Source of the DNA: Malikia sp.
Lineage (GTDB): Bacteria; Pseudomonadota; Gammaproteobacteria; Burkholderiales; Burkholderiaceae_C
Length of the DNA: 64,000 nucleotides
Direction of reading: 5' to 3'
NCBI RefSeq assembly: GCF_028687635.1
Contig: NZ_JAQTZS010000010.1
Span: 1 to 64,000, forward strand
Shown here: piece by piece, positions 11,801 through 19,720 of the stretch
Layout: each line of letters starts with the position of its first letter
Numbering within the stretch: position 1 is the stretch's first letter
The notes under the pieces: generated by a model
The model's input: the letters and a program-made list of their open reading frames with translations, nothing else
Told to the model about the DNA's origin: nothing
The model's database searches: none
Program-made: the position numbers and the translations under genes

Positions 11801-13363
11801 ATTGAGCGCGGCCTCGATCACGTTGCCGATCGCGATCGCGGCGGCGGCCATCTTCTGCGCCGCGGCCAGCGTCGCGGCGTTGGCCGTCCCGCTCTGGATC
11901 GCTGCGACGAAGTTGAACGAGTCCAGAGTCTCACCCGCCGGCAGCACCAGACCCAATGCCTTCAGGAGTTCGGCTTCCGTGACCATGCCCGACGCGATCA
12001 GCGTCGACAGCGGCGACAGCACCTGGCCGGTAGTCGTCTGGTTATCGTTGGCCACCAGGGTCAGCGAGAACTTGTTGCCGGTGAACACGTCGACGGTGTC
12101 CTTATCCGACACGACGATGAACTTCGCGCCGGCCACCGGCTTGTACGAGATCTTGAGCGCGCCGTTCTCGTCGGTCTTGCCGAGTTTTTCGCTGTCGTCG
12201 GCGACACTGTCCTTGTTCGCGTCGTAGTAGACCCAGGCGTTCATCAGCGGGCCGTCGATGACGTTGATCGTCTTCTCGGTCAGATTGTTCACCGTGACGG
12301 TGATGTCGCGCGCGGGGTTGAGATTGCCATCGGTGGCGATGACCTGGAAGCTGTAGCTCGACTTGGTCTCGAAATCGGCGGACGCCTTCAGCGTGACCTT
12401 ACCTGTAGTCGGGTCGATGTTGAGCAGCGCGCTGTCGGCACCGGCCAGGCTGTAGACGATGGCGCTGCCTTCGACGTCGGTCGCCGTCGCCTGGTAGATC
12501 ACCGTCTCGACCTTGGCGTTCTCATCGACGCTGCCGGTGCCGCCGCCGCTGAAGACGGGGGCGTTGTTTTCGGTCAGATTGTTCACCGTGACGGTGATGT
12601 CGCGCACGGTGCCGAGGTCGCCATCGGCCGCGATGACCTGGAAGCTGTAGCTCGACTTGGTTTCGTAGTCGGCGGACGCCTTCAGCGTGACCTTACCGGT
12701 AGTCGGGTCGATGTTGAGCAGCGCGCTGTCGGCACCGGCCAGGCTGTAGACGATGGCGCTGCCTTCGACGTCGGTCGCCGTCGCCTGGTAGATCACCGTC
12801 TCGACCTTGGCGTTCTCATCGACGCTGCCGGTGCCGCCGCCGCTGAAGACGGGGGCGTTGTTTTTGGGAGTACCGCCACCGCCACCGCCACCGCCACCGC
12901 CACCGCCACCGCCACCGCCGAGCCCCAGGAGCGCGAGAGGCGCCAGCAAGACGGGATTGAATGGCAGGCCGACCGCTGCGGCGCCAGTCGCACCGGCTTG
13001 AGCCCCGATCTTGGCATCGGCGATGCTGCCCCCCGTCGCCTCTTCCTGCGGAACATCAGCCTGGTCCCCAGCCGGCCTGTCGATCTGCTCGACGAGCATG
13101 AGCAGTCCCAGCGGGTCGGCAGAGAGGGCTGCGGCCTCGGACGGCACCGCGTCTTGCGGCTCCTGCGGGAGCTCGTCATCGGAGCGCGACGGCTCGGGAT
13201 TGGCGGGCGGATAGGCCTCTTCGGGCAGCGCGCGCGCGTCAGCCCAGACGGTATCGAGCAGCAGCAGACCGATGGCCGTGATGGCCAGATCGCGTGACGG
13301 AAACAGACGACTGACTTGGGTACGGTACAGACGCGCGACGATTGCAGCTAGGCGGTTTTTCAT
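2807..13363 (-). CDS. Giant repeat adhesin, 3518 aa (cadherin/VCBS-type tandem repeats, poly-Gly linker, C-terminal EF-hand-containing repeats)
   Basis: Single long ORF; many repeats ending 'TLDLTPVNDAPTTS...' and 'ATLTINVT'; Ca-binding type D-x-N/D loops. Confidence 0.95.
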   Translation of the reverse strand: MKNRLAAIVARLYRTQVSRLFPSRDLAITAIGLLLLDTVWADARALPEEAYPPANPEPSRSDDELPQEPQDAVPSEAAALSADPLGLLMLVEQIDRPAGDQADVPQEEATGGSIADAKIGAQAGATGAAAVGLPFNPVLLAPLALLGLGGGGGGGGGGGGGGGGTPKNNAPVFSGGGTGSVDENAKVETVIYQATATDVEGSAIVYSLAGADSALLNIDPTTGKVTLKASADYETKSSYSFQVIAADGDLGTVRDITVTVNNLTENNAPVFSGGGTGSVDENAKVETVIYQATATDVEGSAIVYSLAGADSALLNIDPTTGKVTLKASADFETKSSYSFQVIATDGNLNPARDITVTVNNLTEKTINVIDGPLMNAWVYYDANKDSVADDSEKLGKTDENGALKISYKPVAGAKFIVVSDKDTVDVFTGNKFSLTLVANDNQTTTGQVLSPLSTLIASGMVTEAELLKALGLVLPAGETLDSFNFVAAIQSGTANAATLAAAQKMAAAAIAIGNVIEAALNAKQALNGGTLSPSETSAQMTQAFAITATVMKALPARTSIADVTKIVTSLSLASTLDSSFVAFDFIAKETEGGATLSAAAVTQAVKAALLSHVSYFSELSELIATQSDQLAATNSQIETLLLSAGNLESLNALLADIDQLENAAEESGYGIVNSFAGLNLLKDSATVIEQQAEAIHGNLLSNDELPAGTGLYSINGTLVPDSADGSVVVMGKYGTLTVHKSGDYSYMPGGDNVDNVLAGKIGQDDFTYAVKNSDGVLATQRLSIEVTGTGYGDPADANHAPVGVADTLAATEDQAVTYTAARLLGNDTDADGNPLSIKSVTAGTGGTVVLNQDGTVSFTPNANFNGAASFSYVATDGALDAAATTVTVNVGAVNDAPVGVADSLAATEDQTVTYTAARLLGNDTDADGNPLSIKSVTAGIGGTVVLNQDGTVSFTPNANFNGAASFSYVATDGMLDSVPATVTVNVALVNDSPTTGAVMLAAIAEDSGARVITQAELLGSAIDVENNTLVASALAITTGKGTLVDNGNGSWTYEPAANDDTAVSFGYTITDNGTTNGAADPKAVAGTATLDLTPVNDVPSGQSATLTLLEDGGKTFAASDFGFADASGESDTLKSVLITTLPTAGTLKLNGVDVTVNQAIAAADLGQLVFTPVANANGAGYASIGFKVQDSGGTANGGIDTSAAATLTINVTAINEAPSGQSATLTLLEDGGKTFAASDFGFADASGESDTLKSVLITTLPTAGTLKLNGVDVTVNQAIAAADLGQLVFTPVANANGAGYASIGFKVQDSGGTANGGIDTSAAATLTINVTAINEAPSGQSATLTLLEDGGKTFAASDFGFADASGESDTLKSVLITTLPTAGTLKLNGVDVTVNQAIAVANLGQLVYAPVANVNGAGYASIGFKVQDNGGTANGGIDTSVAATLTINVTAVDDDVRDDSETLSVLEDSPITTGNLLTNSSSVDGAVTVKAFSITGETGTFTLGQAHTVVGKGTITINADGSYSFTPATNHHGSFPVVSYTVTDGSGADVSSTLSIRVTAVNDAPRGTTATLTMLEDGGKTFAASDFGFADASGESDTLKSVLITTLPTAGTLKLNGSPVTLNQAIAVADIDIGKLVFTPVANANGAGYASIGFKVQDSGGTANGGIDTSTAATLTINVTPVNDDFSDDNEILPSVLEDGTASGNLLTGTSSVDGPVTIKAFSIKDEPAGSTFTLGTAYDVKDKGQITVSANGDYSFKPVANYYGGFPVVSYTVTDGLDDDDPSTPEGDLSTLTINVTSVNDAPTTSVVTLTAVLEDSGARVITQTELLGKATDVENDKLVASALAITKGKGALADNGNGSWTYTPEANDDTSVSFGYTITDNGTTDGKDAPKSVAGTATLDLTPVNDNFSDANETRIVSEDFPAAGNLLTGTSSVDGPVTIKAFSIKDEPAGSTFTLGTAYDVKDKGQITVSANGDYSFKPVANYYGGFPVVSYTVTDGLDDDDPSTPEGDLSTLTINVTSVNDAPTTSVVTLTAVLEDSGARVITQTELLGKATDVENDKLVASALAITKGKGALADNGNGSWTYTPEANDDTSVSFGYTITDNGTTDGKDAPKSVAGTATLDLTPVNDAPSGQSTTLPVPEDGSKTFAAADFGFADASDSPANGLQAIIITALPLVGTLTFKGAAVQAGDSIAAADLGQLVYAPAANAHGAGYATIGFKARDNGGTDNGGADTSAAATLTINVTPVNDAPTTSAVTLVAVAEDGVARTITQAELLANAADLENNKLTVSNLVITAGGKGTLADNGDGSWTYTPEANDDTAVSFGYTITDNGTSGEPGTADPKSVAGTATLDLTPVNDAPTTSAVTLTAMAEDDTRTITETELLANAADLENHKLTVSHLAITAGGKGTLVDNGDGSWTYTPALNDDTAVSFGYTITDNGTSGEPGTADPKSVAGTATLDLTPVNDAPTTSVVTLTAVAEDSGARTITQAELLANAADVENDTRVASALAITAGSGTLADNGDGSWTYTPALNDDTAVSFGYTITDNGTSGEPGTADPKSVGGTATLDLTPVNDAPTATPITSSKTQSDALYTLNLLAGASDIDGDTLSVSGVSYQINGVAATAPAGLSLSGGQLRVDPAAYQQYDKGEQAVITVSYQVSDGTVTTPNQATITINGEDEVLIFSSGTTLGESLKALQQRAIDIDRVGITHVDGRPDSLTLSLGSESSPLVADNLSRFGIDGNGNGKLDDTEIGTGNVTLTVANPTQLGEAAKLAGGLSAAGIDVVHMVNLASVNGDYNAALSALLTQASQTGLTDLTALHNAGLTTRIDLGGVDNDVQVTLTDARVRQLIDVGLEFAAADNIWLDADTAQDMHLGKSLKDLQKLGVDNVQLLPGGVTVDLGSGAALNEVGLLFGDIDGDGELIQDELAAAHVTLALGDATQLGEAAALAGGLHAAGIDAVKIDLTHSDLTNSVDLTGVMNGLDALSGVGLVNQIVLSDAQLLISESLAVAAAADAIALGAAAGTHLGTSLKSLQKLGVDHVLLAGAEASASLTVDLGDVDALVATDLPTFGIDVNSDGVLTGSEIGAGKVTLAVADATQLGEAAALAGDLQASGIDAVSIDLTSGLSDSAYLTGVMTDLGALRGAGLVNQVALSDAQAQQLIDAGLAFAAADHISVDINSAAGMHLGTSLKDLQKLGVDDVLLAASAGHSLTVDLGTGAALSATGLPLFGDTDQSGQLSTNEDQALDVTLAVASHSDLQDLQSVASALVAAGVDHLAVDQLALDDLASDAALSALISAGLDFDVRVDDSVAASQARFEQAVDIVKNDVDLVPDDLTGANLVTLVDTLKTSGIHSIDLQASASVTIDDGLAAALHDAGLLTALPQAEVWLDTSAAQLQTSLKAMADLGVDKVTSTSDVVVELGTGTDLSELSTLLQSFVKEDGTTATKSLFNHLAQLDVGIVADEATLSNALNDMESSGVKQPLYDLGIRTVVAVIGDATELWTFDDTQHYWTKTNT
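6974..7587 (-). repeat. Copy A of about 614-bp direct repeat inside adhesin CDS (offset 669 bp)
   Basis: Same sequence recurs at 7643-8256; the translated block GNLLTGTSSVDGPVTIKAFSIKDEPAGSTFTL...TLDLTPVND is identical twice. Confidence 0.85.
7643..8256 (-). repeat. Copy B of about 614-bp direct repeat inside adhesin CDS
   Basis: See copy A. Confidence 0.85.
9354..10067 (-). repeat. Two consecutive near-identical 357-bp (119-aa) units in adhesin CDS; a more diverged third unit lies adjacent
   Basis: Unit APSGQSATLTLLEDGGKTFAASDFGFADASGESDTLKSVLITTLPTAGTLKLNG...; boundary 'ggcgcttcgttgatt' recurs at a 357-bp offset. Confidence 0.85.
12873..12920 (-). repeat. Hexanucleotide microsatellite (CCGCCA)7 + CCGCCG encoding poly-Gly linker
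   Basis: Direct reading of eight 6-bp units. Confidence 0.95.
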
Positions 13364-13443
13364 TTAAGCTAGAAAATAGATGGTGTTCTCTTGGATAACA
13401 ACTGAAAAGCCGATATCCTTATCATTTATATGTCGGGGAAAAT

Positions 13444-13464
13444 CCAATAACGGCAAGTTAATGG
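13444..13464. promoter_or_regulatory. Dyad motif shared upstream of both adhesin genes (copy 2)
   Basis: CCAATAACGGCAAGTTAATGG, 81 bp upstream of the start at 13363. Confidence 0.45.
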
Positions 13465-13599
13465 GGTTCATTCAGTTACCGTAAACCCTGCTTAATTCTT
13501 CTCTTTCATGCTCATACCTGCTCACGCACTGTGACGGCGTGACGAGAAGAGGCGCAGCCCTGTTCAAGCCGTGTGGGTTCGTGCCAGAATTATGCCGCC

Positions 13600-14426
13600 A
13601 TGCTGATCGCGCACCAGATTGCCCTCGACCCGAACAACGCGCAGGCCACCTGTCTGGCCCGCGCGGCGGGCGTGGCGCGCTTTGCCTACAACTGGGCGCT
13701 GACCGAGTGGAAGCGCCAGTACGAGACCTGCAAACTGGATCCGACGCGGCCCAAGCCCTCGCAGGCGGCACTGCGCCGCCAGTTGAACGCCATCAAGAGC
13801 GAGCAGTTTTCCTGGATGCTCGAAGTCACCAAGAACGCCCCCCAGATGGCGATCATCCAGCTGGGCCAGACGTTCCAGAGCTTCTTCGCCGGCCGTGCCC
13901 GCTATCCGCAGTTCCGCGAGAAAAGCCGGCACGACCGCTTCAGTCTGAGCAACGACCAGTTCAGTCTCGACGCCTCGCTGGCAAAGTCCTGTCGGCTACC
14001 GTCTCGCGCGTGGCAGAGCGCTGGTTTGTCCAGGGCATGGTCAGGAACCGTCGCCTGGCCCGGTCGGTGGCCGACATGGGATTCTTCGAGTTCCGGCGGC
14101 AACTGGACTACAAGGCCTTGATGCGCGGCGGGCAAGTCATCGTCGCGGATCGCTGGTATCCCAGCAGCAAGACCTGCTCGGGCTGCGGGCACCAGCTCGA
14201 TCAACTGCCGCTGTCGGTGCGCGAGTGGACCTGCCCGCACTGTGGCGCTGTCCATGACCGCGACGTGAACGCGGCAGTGAATCTCAAGAACATGGCCGTG
14301 AGTTCCACCGTGTCAGCCTGTGGAGAGGAAGGCGCTGGCCTTCGTCGCAAGACGAAGACGAAACCGGCCTCGGCGAAGCAGGAAGTCAGCTCCGCTGATC
14401 GCGGGATCAGGCGCGCGGCAGCGTGA
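13600..14426 (+). pseudogene. tnpB: Decayed TnpB (IS200/IS605-type OrfB) with frameshift and internal deletions
   Basis: N-terminal half MLIAHQIALDPNNAQATCLARAAGVARFAYNWALTEW in one frame; C-terminal GMVRNRRLARSVADMGFFEFRRQLDYKA...CSGCGHQLDQLPLSVREWTCPHCGAVHDRDVNAAVNLKN in another; the stretch carrying the first two RuvC acidic residues is missing. Confidence 0.85.
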
Positions 14427-14979
14427 CGCCTTGCTGGCCCTGGTACTTGCCGCCACGGTCCTTGTAGCTGGTCTCGCAGACGTCGTCCTTGTCGCTCTCG
14501 AAGAACAGCACCTGGGCACAGCCCTCGCCGGCGTAGATCTTGGCCGGCAGCGGCGTGGTGTTGCTGAACTCCAGTGTCACATAGCCTTCCCACTCGGGCT
14601 CGAATGGCGTCACGTTGACGATGATGCCACAGCGCGCGTAAGTGCTTTTTCCCAGGCAGATGGTCAGCACGTTGCGCGGGATGCGGAAATACTCGATCGT
14701 GCGCGCCAGCGCGAAGCTGTTGGGCGGGATGATGCAGAAGTCGCCGTGGAAATCGACAAAGCTTTTCTCGTCGAAGTTCTTCGGGTCCACCACCGTGCTG
14801 TGGATGTTGGTGAAGACCTTGAACTCGGGCGCGCAGCGGATGTCGTAGCCATAGCTGCTGGTGCCATAGCTGATGACCTTCTTGCCGTCGACCTGACGCA
14901 CCTGGCCCGGCTCGAAAGGCTCGATCATGCCGTGCTGCTCGGCCATGCGCCGGATCCATTTGTCGCTCTTGATGCTCAT
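14407..14979 (-). CDS. dcd: dCTP deaminase
   Basis: [29 protein letters not shown]...[28 protein letters not shown]...[53 protein letters not shown]. Confidence 0.95.
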   Translation of the reverse strand: MSIKSDKWIRRMAEQHGMIEPFEPGQVRQVDGKKVISYGTSSYGYDIRCAPEFKVFTNIHSTVVDPKNFDEKSFVDFHGDFCIIPPNSFALARTIEYFRIPRNVLTICLGKSTYARCGIIVNVTPFEPEWEGYVTLEFSNTTPLPAKIYAGEGCAQVLFFESDKDDVCETSYKDRGGKYQGQQGVTLPRA

Positions 14980-15016
14980 GCTTGACTCCAGTTGCACCCG
15001 ATTGTAGGGGTCGCGC

Positions 15017-16230
<1,214 letters not shown>

Positions 16231-16231
<1 letters not shown>

Positions 16232-17064
16232 CAGCGCGCCTCCGTCACAGCCGCTAGCCGCGCCGGCGGCAGGCCGACCCGATCCGGGTTCGGACCATCG
16301 CTGGCGATCCGGCCATCGACGAAGCGCACGATGCGCCCGGCGTAGGCCGCGATGTCGACCTCGTGCGTGACCATCAGCACCGTGATGCCCTGCTCCAGGT
16401 TCAGGCGCTGGATCAGCTCCATGATCTCGTGGCCGCGCTGGCTGTCGAGGTTGCCGGTCGGCTCGTCGGCCAGCAGCACCTGCGGCTGGGTCACGATGGC
16501 GCGCGCGATCGCGACCCGCTGCTGCTGGCCGCCCGAGAGCTCGGAAGGCAGGTGGCCGGCCCAGGACAGCAGGCCGACCTGCTCCAGCGCCCGCTGCGCG
16601 GCGGCATGGCGGGCGACGGCCGGCTCGCCACGGTAGACCAGCGGCAGCTCGACGTTCTCCAGCGCGGAGGTGCGCGCCAGCAGGTTGAAGCCCTGGAACA
16701 CGAAGCCGAAGTAGCGCCGCCGCAAGCGGGCGCGCTCGTCGCGCGCCAGCGACTGCACCTCGACGCCACGGAACCAGTAGCGGCCGCTGCTGGGCTGGTC
16801 CAGCCCACCCAGGATGTTCATCGTGGTCGACTTGCCAGAGCCGCTGGGACCCATGATGGCGACAAACTCGCCGGCGGCGATGTCGAGGTCGACGCCCTTG
16901 AGCGCCTGGAACGCCGTCTCGCCCTGGCCGTAGGTCTTGCCGATGCCGCGCAGGCGGATCAGTGGCACGCCCGGCCCCGCCTCGGCGGTGTCGACCAGCG
17001 GGTTGACTTCCTCCCCGGCCTGAAGGCCGAGGATTCCTACCGGGTTGGTGCGCGCGCTAGACAC
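16231..17064 (-). CDS. MacB-type ABC transporter ATPase; predicted N-terminus is encoded by the adjacent TnpB element end
   Basis: Walker A GPSGSGKST, signature LSGGQQQR, Walker B VLLADEP; the first ~20 residues (SSARTNPVGILGLQAGEEVN) are read from the tnpB tail/right-end hairpin. Confidence 0.9.
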
Positions 17065-18405
17065 GCATCAACCCTTCGGTGGGTTCCTGCTTCTTCGCGG
17101 CTGCGCGCTTCGCCCTCGCGGGCTTGGCGCGGCTGACTTCCGCTCCACAGGCTGCGGTCCCACGGGACCAGACCGCCAGTCCGGCGGCCAGAATGTTCTT
17201 CGCGGCGTTCGTGTCCGCGTTTTCAGTGTGACTGCAGGCCACGCAGGCAAAGACGCCTTGCGTCTGGCGGTTGTCGGCCGAGACATGGCCACAGTGGCTA
17301 CAGCGCTGGCTGGTGTAGGCCGGGTTCACAGGCACCACGGCACCACCTCGGGCTGCGCACTTGTATGCGAGCTGGCGGCGGAACTCGGCCCAGCCTTGAT
17401 CCAGGATCGCCCGGTTCAGTCCCGCCTTCTGTCGCACCTGCTTGCCCGGTGCCTCCACCGTGCCGGCGGCGCTGGCCGACATCGCCGCGACCTTCAGATC
17501 CTCGATGGCGATCACCGGGTGGCGATCTGCCAGTTCCGAGCTCAGCTTGTGCAGCCAGTCGCTGCGCTGCGCGGCGATGCGCGCATGGATACGGCTGAGC
17601 CGCCCCACGGCCTTGCGGCGGTTGCGCGAGCCCTTGACCTTGCGCGAGACGGCGCGCTGGTAGCGCTTGAGGCGGTGCTGCTGGCGCTCCAGCGCCTTGA
17701 GCGGCTCGATCTTCTGGTCGTCGCTGGTCGCCGCGAACAGGGCCACGCCCAGATCGATGCCCAGCGTCGGCGCCAGATCGGCGGCTGGCAACACGTCGGG
17801 CAGCTCGACCTGCAGCGACACGAACCAATGACCGCGCTCGCGGGTGACGGTGGCGTTGCGCGGTTCGCCGACCACGGGCTGCGACAGGCGCAGGCGCTGC
17901 CAACCCAGCTTGGGCAGCTTCACTCGGGCGTTGACAGGGTCCAGCGCGAACTGTTTCGGATCGGGGAAGCGCAAGCCCGGCTCCTGGCCGCGCCGCTTGA
18001 ACTTGGGGTAGCCGCCCTGGCCCGCGAAGAAGCGCTGGTAGGCGGCTTCGAGCCGGCGCAGCGTCTGCTGCAGCGGATGGACCGGGGTTTCAGCGAGCCA
18101 ACCGGTTTCGGGCGCGTGCCGCCATGCGGTGAGCCACTGACACATGGCTGCGTGCCCGGCGAACTTCTCGCCCGCCTCGCGCCGGCGCTGCTGCTCGGCG
18201 ATCGCGGCATTCCACACCCAGCGGCACGAGCCGGCAAACCGGCGCAGGGCGCGCTCGGTGCCGGGCTTTGTGCGAAGCTGAAAGCGGAAAGCCTTGATCG
18301 ACATGGGCAGGCTATCGTAGCAGCAAAGGTGGTCTGTGCTGTGATGGATGTGGTCCGCTGCGCGGGCCGGCGCTCTTGACCTCCCCCTGAAGGGGGAGGC
18401 TTGCC
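17003..18405 (-). mobile_element. TnpB-only IS200/IS605-type element inserted in MacAB-TolC-like operon (approximate ends)
   Basis: Intact tnpB flanked by subterminal hairpins: CCTCCCCGGCCTGAAGGCCGAGG (17010-17033) and CCTCCCCCTGAAGGGGGAGG (18380-18399). Confidence 0.75.
17057..18304 (-). CDS. tnpB: TnpB RNA-guided nuclease / OrfB, apparently intact (415 aa)
   Basis: RuvC motifs GIDLGVALFA, IEDLKV, ADTNAAKN and zinc-binding CSHCGH...CVAC. Confidence 0.9.
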   Translation of the reverse strand: MSIKAFRFQLRTKPGTERALRRFAGSCRWVWNAAIAEQQRRREAGEKFAGHAAMCQWLTAWRHAPETGWLAETPVHPLQQTLRRLEAAYQRFFAGQGGYPKFKRRGQEPGLRFPDPKQFALDPVNARVKLPKLGWQRLRLSQPVVGEPRNATVTRERGHWFVSLQVELPDVLPAADLAPTLGIDLGVALFAATSDDQKIEPLKALERQQHRLKRYQRAVSRKVKGSRNRRKAVGRLSRIHARIAAQRSDWLHKLSSELADRHPVIAIEDLKVAAMSASAAGTVEAPGKQVRQKAGLNRAILDQGWAEFRRQLAYKCAARGGAVVPVNPAYTSQRCSHCGHVSADNRQTQGVFACVACSHTENADTNAAKNILAAGLAVWSRGTAACGAEVSRAKPARAKRAAAKKQEPTEGLMRV

Positions 18406-18415
18406 GCGCTCCTGG

Positions 18416-19714
18416 TCAAGGCTTGCTCCCGGCGCTGCGCTGGTCGGTGATGACCTGGTCACCTTCCTTGATGTCCCCCTCGACGACCTCGGTCATGCGC
18501 CCGTCGCTGATGCCGGTGCTGACGGCCACCGCGACCGGCTGGCTATCGCGCAACAGCCAGACCTTCTTGGCGCCGGCCTTGCTGTCGGCGCGCGCGGTCT
18601 TGCGCGCGCTGGCGGGCGGGCGCGGCATCATCATGGACAGCACGCTGCCGCCCTGCGCCTGGCCATTGACCGGCGTGAAGCGCAGCGCGGTGTTGGGCAT
18701 CAGCAACACGCCCCGGCGCTCGGTCGCGACGATGTTGGCGCTGGCGGTCATGCCTGGGCGCAGGCTCAGGTCCTGGTTGTCGACCTCCAGGTAGGTGGTG
18801 TAGGTCACGACGTTGTCGGTCTTGGTCGGGCCGAAAGCCACCCGGGTGACCTCGGCCGGGTACTGGCGCGCGGGGTAGGCGCCGACGCTGAAGCGCGCCT
18901 TCTGGCCGACCTGGACCGCGCCGACATCGGCCTCGTCCACGCTGACCTCGACCCGCATGCGGCGCAGGTCCTCGGCGATCGTCATCAGCGTGACCGCCTG
19001 CAGCGAGGCCGCCACCGCGTTGCCGGGCTCGACCGAGCGCGACAGCACGACGCCGTTGATCGGCGAGCGGATCGAGCCCTTCGAGAGGTTGGTCTCGTCG
19101 GTCGACAGGGTGGCGCGGGCCTGCACGATGCCGGCGCGCGCGCTGTCCTCGCTGGCGCGGGCGCGCTCCAGCGCGGCGCGGCCGGCATCGAGCTCGGCCA
19201 CCGACGGCACCTTGCCGCCCGACAGGCGCGCGACCTCCTCCAGCCGGGCCAGGCTGGCCTGCGATTCCTTGAGCGTGGCGGTGGCCAGCGCGAGCTGGGC
19301 CTGGGCCGCCGCCAGCGCGGCGCGCGAGCGGGCGACCTGGTCGGACAGCTTGGCGGTGTCGAGCTCGACCAGCAGCTGGCCTTGTCTCACCTTGTCGTTG
19401 ACATCGACCGAGACGCGCCGCACGGTGCCCGACAGCTCGCTGCCGATGTTGACCGAGCGCGTCGGCTGCACCGTGCCGTTGGCCGAAACCGTCAGCGTGA
19501 GGTCGCCGCGCCCGACTGGCTCGGTCACGTAAAGCGGCTGGGCCTGTTGCGCCTGGCGCCCCGACCAGTAATAAAGGCCGGCCGCCAGCGCGAGCAGGAC
19601 CAGCGCGAGCACCCACCAGAGCGGACGGCGCCAGCCGCGCGGCGGGCGATCGGCCCCCAGCAGTTGCGCGACGGCGTCGGATGCAGGTTGAACGGTAGCG
19701 TCGGTTTTGGTCAT
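18416..19714 (-). CDS. MacA-like periplasmic adaptor (membrane fusion protein)
   Basis: Single N-terminal TM, GRGDLTLTVSANGTVQPTRSVNIGSELSGTVRRVSVDVNDKVRQGQLL lipoyl/HlyD pattern. Confidence 0.9.
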   Translation of the reverse strand: MTKTDATVQPASDAVAQLLGADRPPRGWRRPLWWVLALVLLALAAGLYYWSGRQAQQAQPLYVTEPVGRGDLTLTVSANGTVQPTRSVNIGSELSGTVRRVSVDVNDKVRQGQLLVELDTAKLSDQVARSRAALAAAQAQLALATATLKESQASLARLEEVARLSGGKVPSVAELDAGRAALERARASEDSARAGIVQARATLSTDETNLSKGSIRSPINGVVLSRSVEPGNAVAASLQAVTLMTIAEDLRRMRVEVSVDEADVGAVQVGQKARFSVGAYPARQYPAEVTRVAFGPTKTDNVVTYTTYLEVDNQDLSLRPGMTASANIVATERRGVLLMPNTALRFTPVNGQAQGGSVLSMMMPRPPASARKTARADSKAGAKKVWLLRDSQPVAVAVSTGISDGRMTEVVEGDIKEGDQVITDQRSAGSKP

Positions 19715-19720
19715 GAGGGG

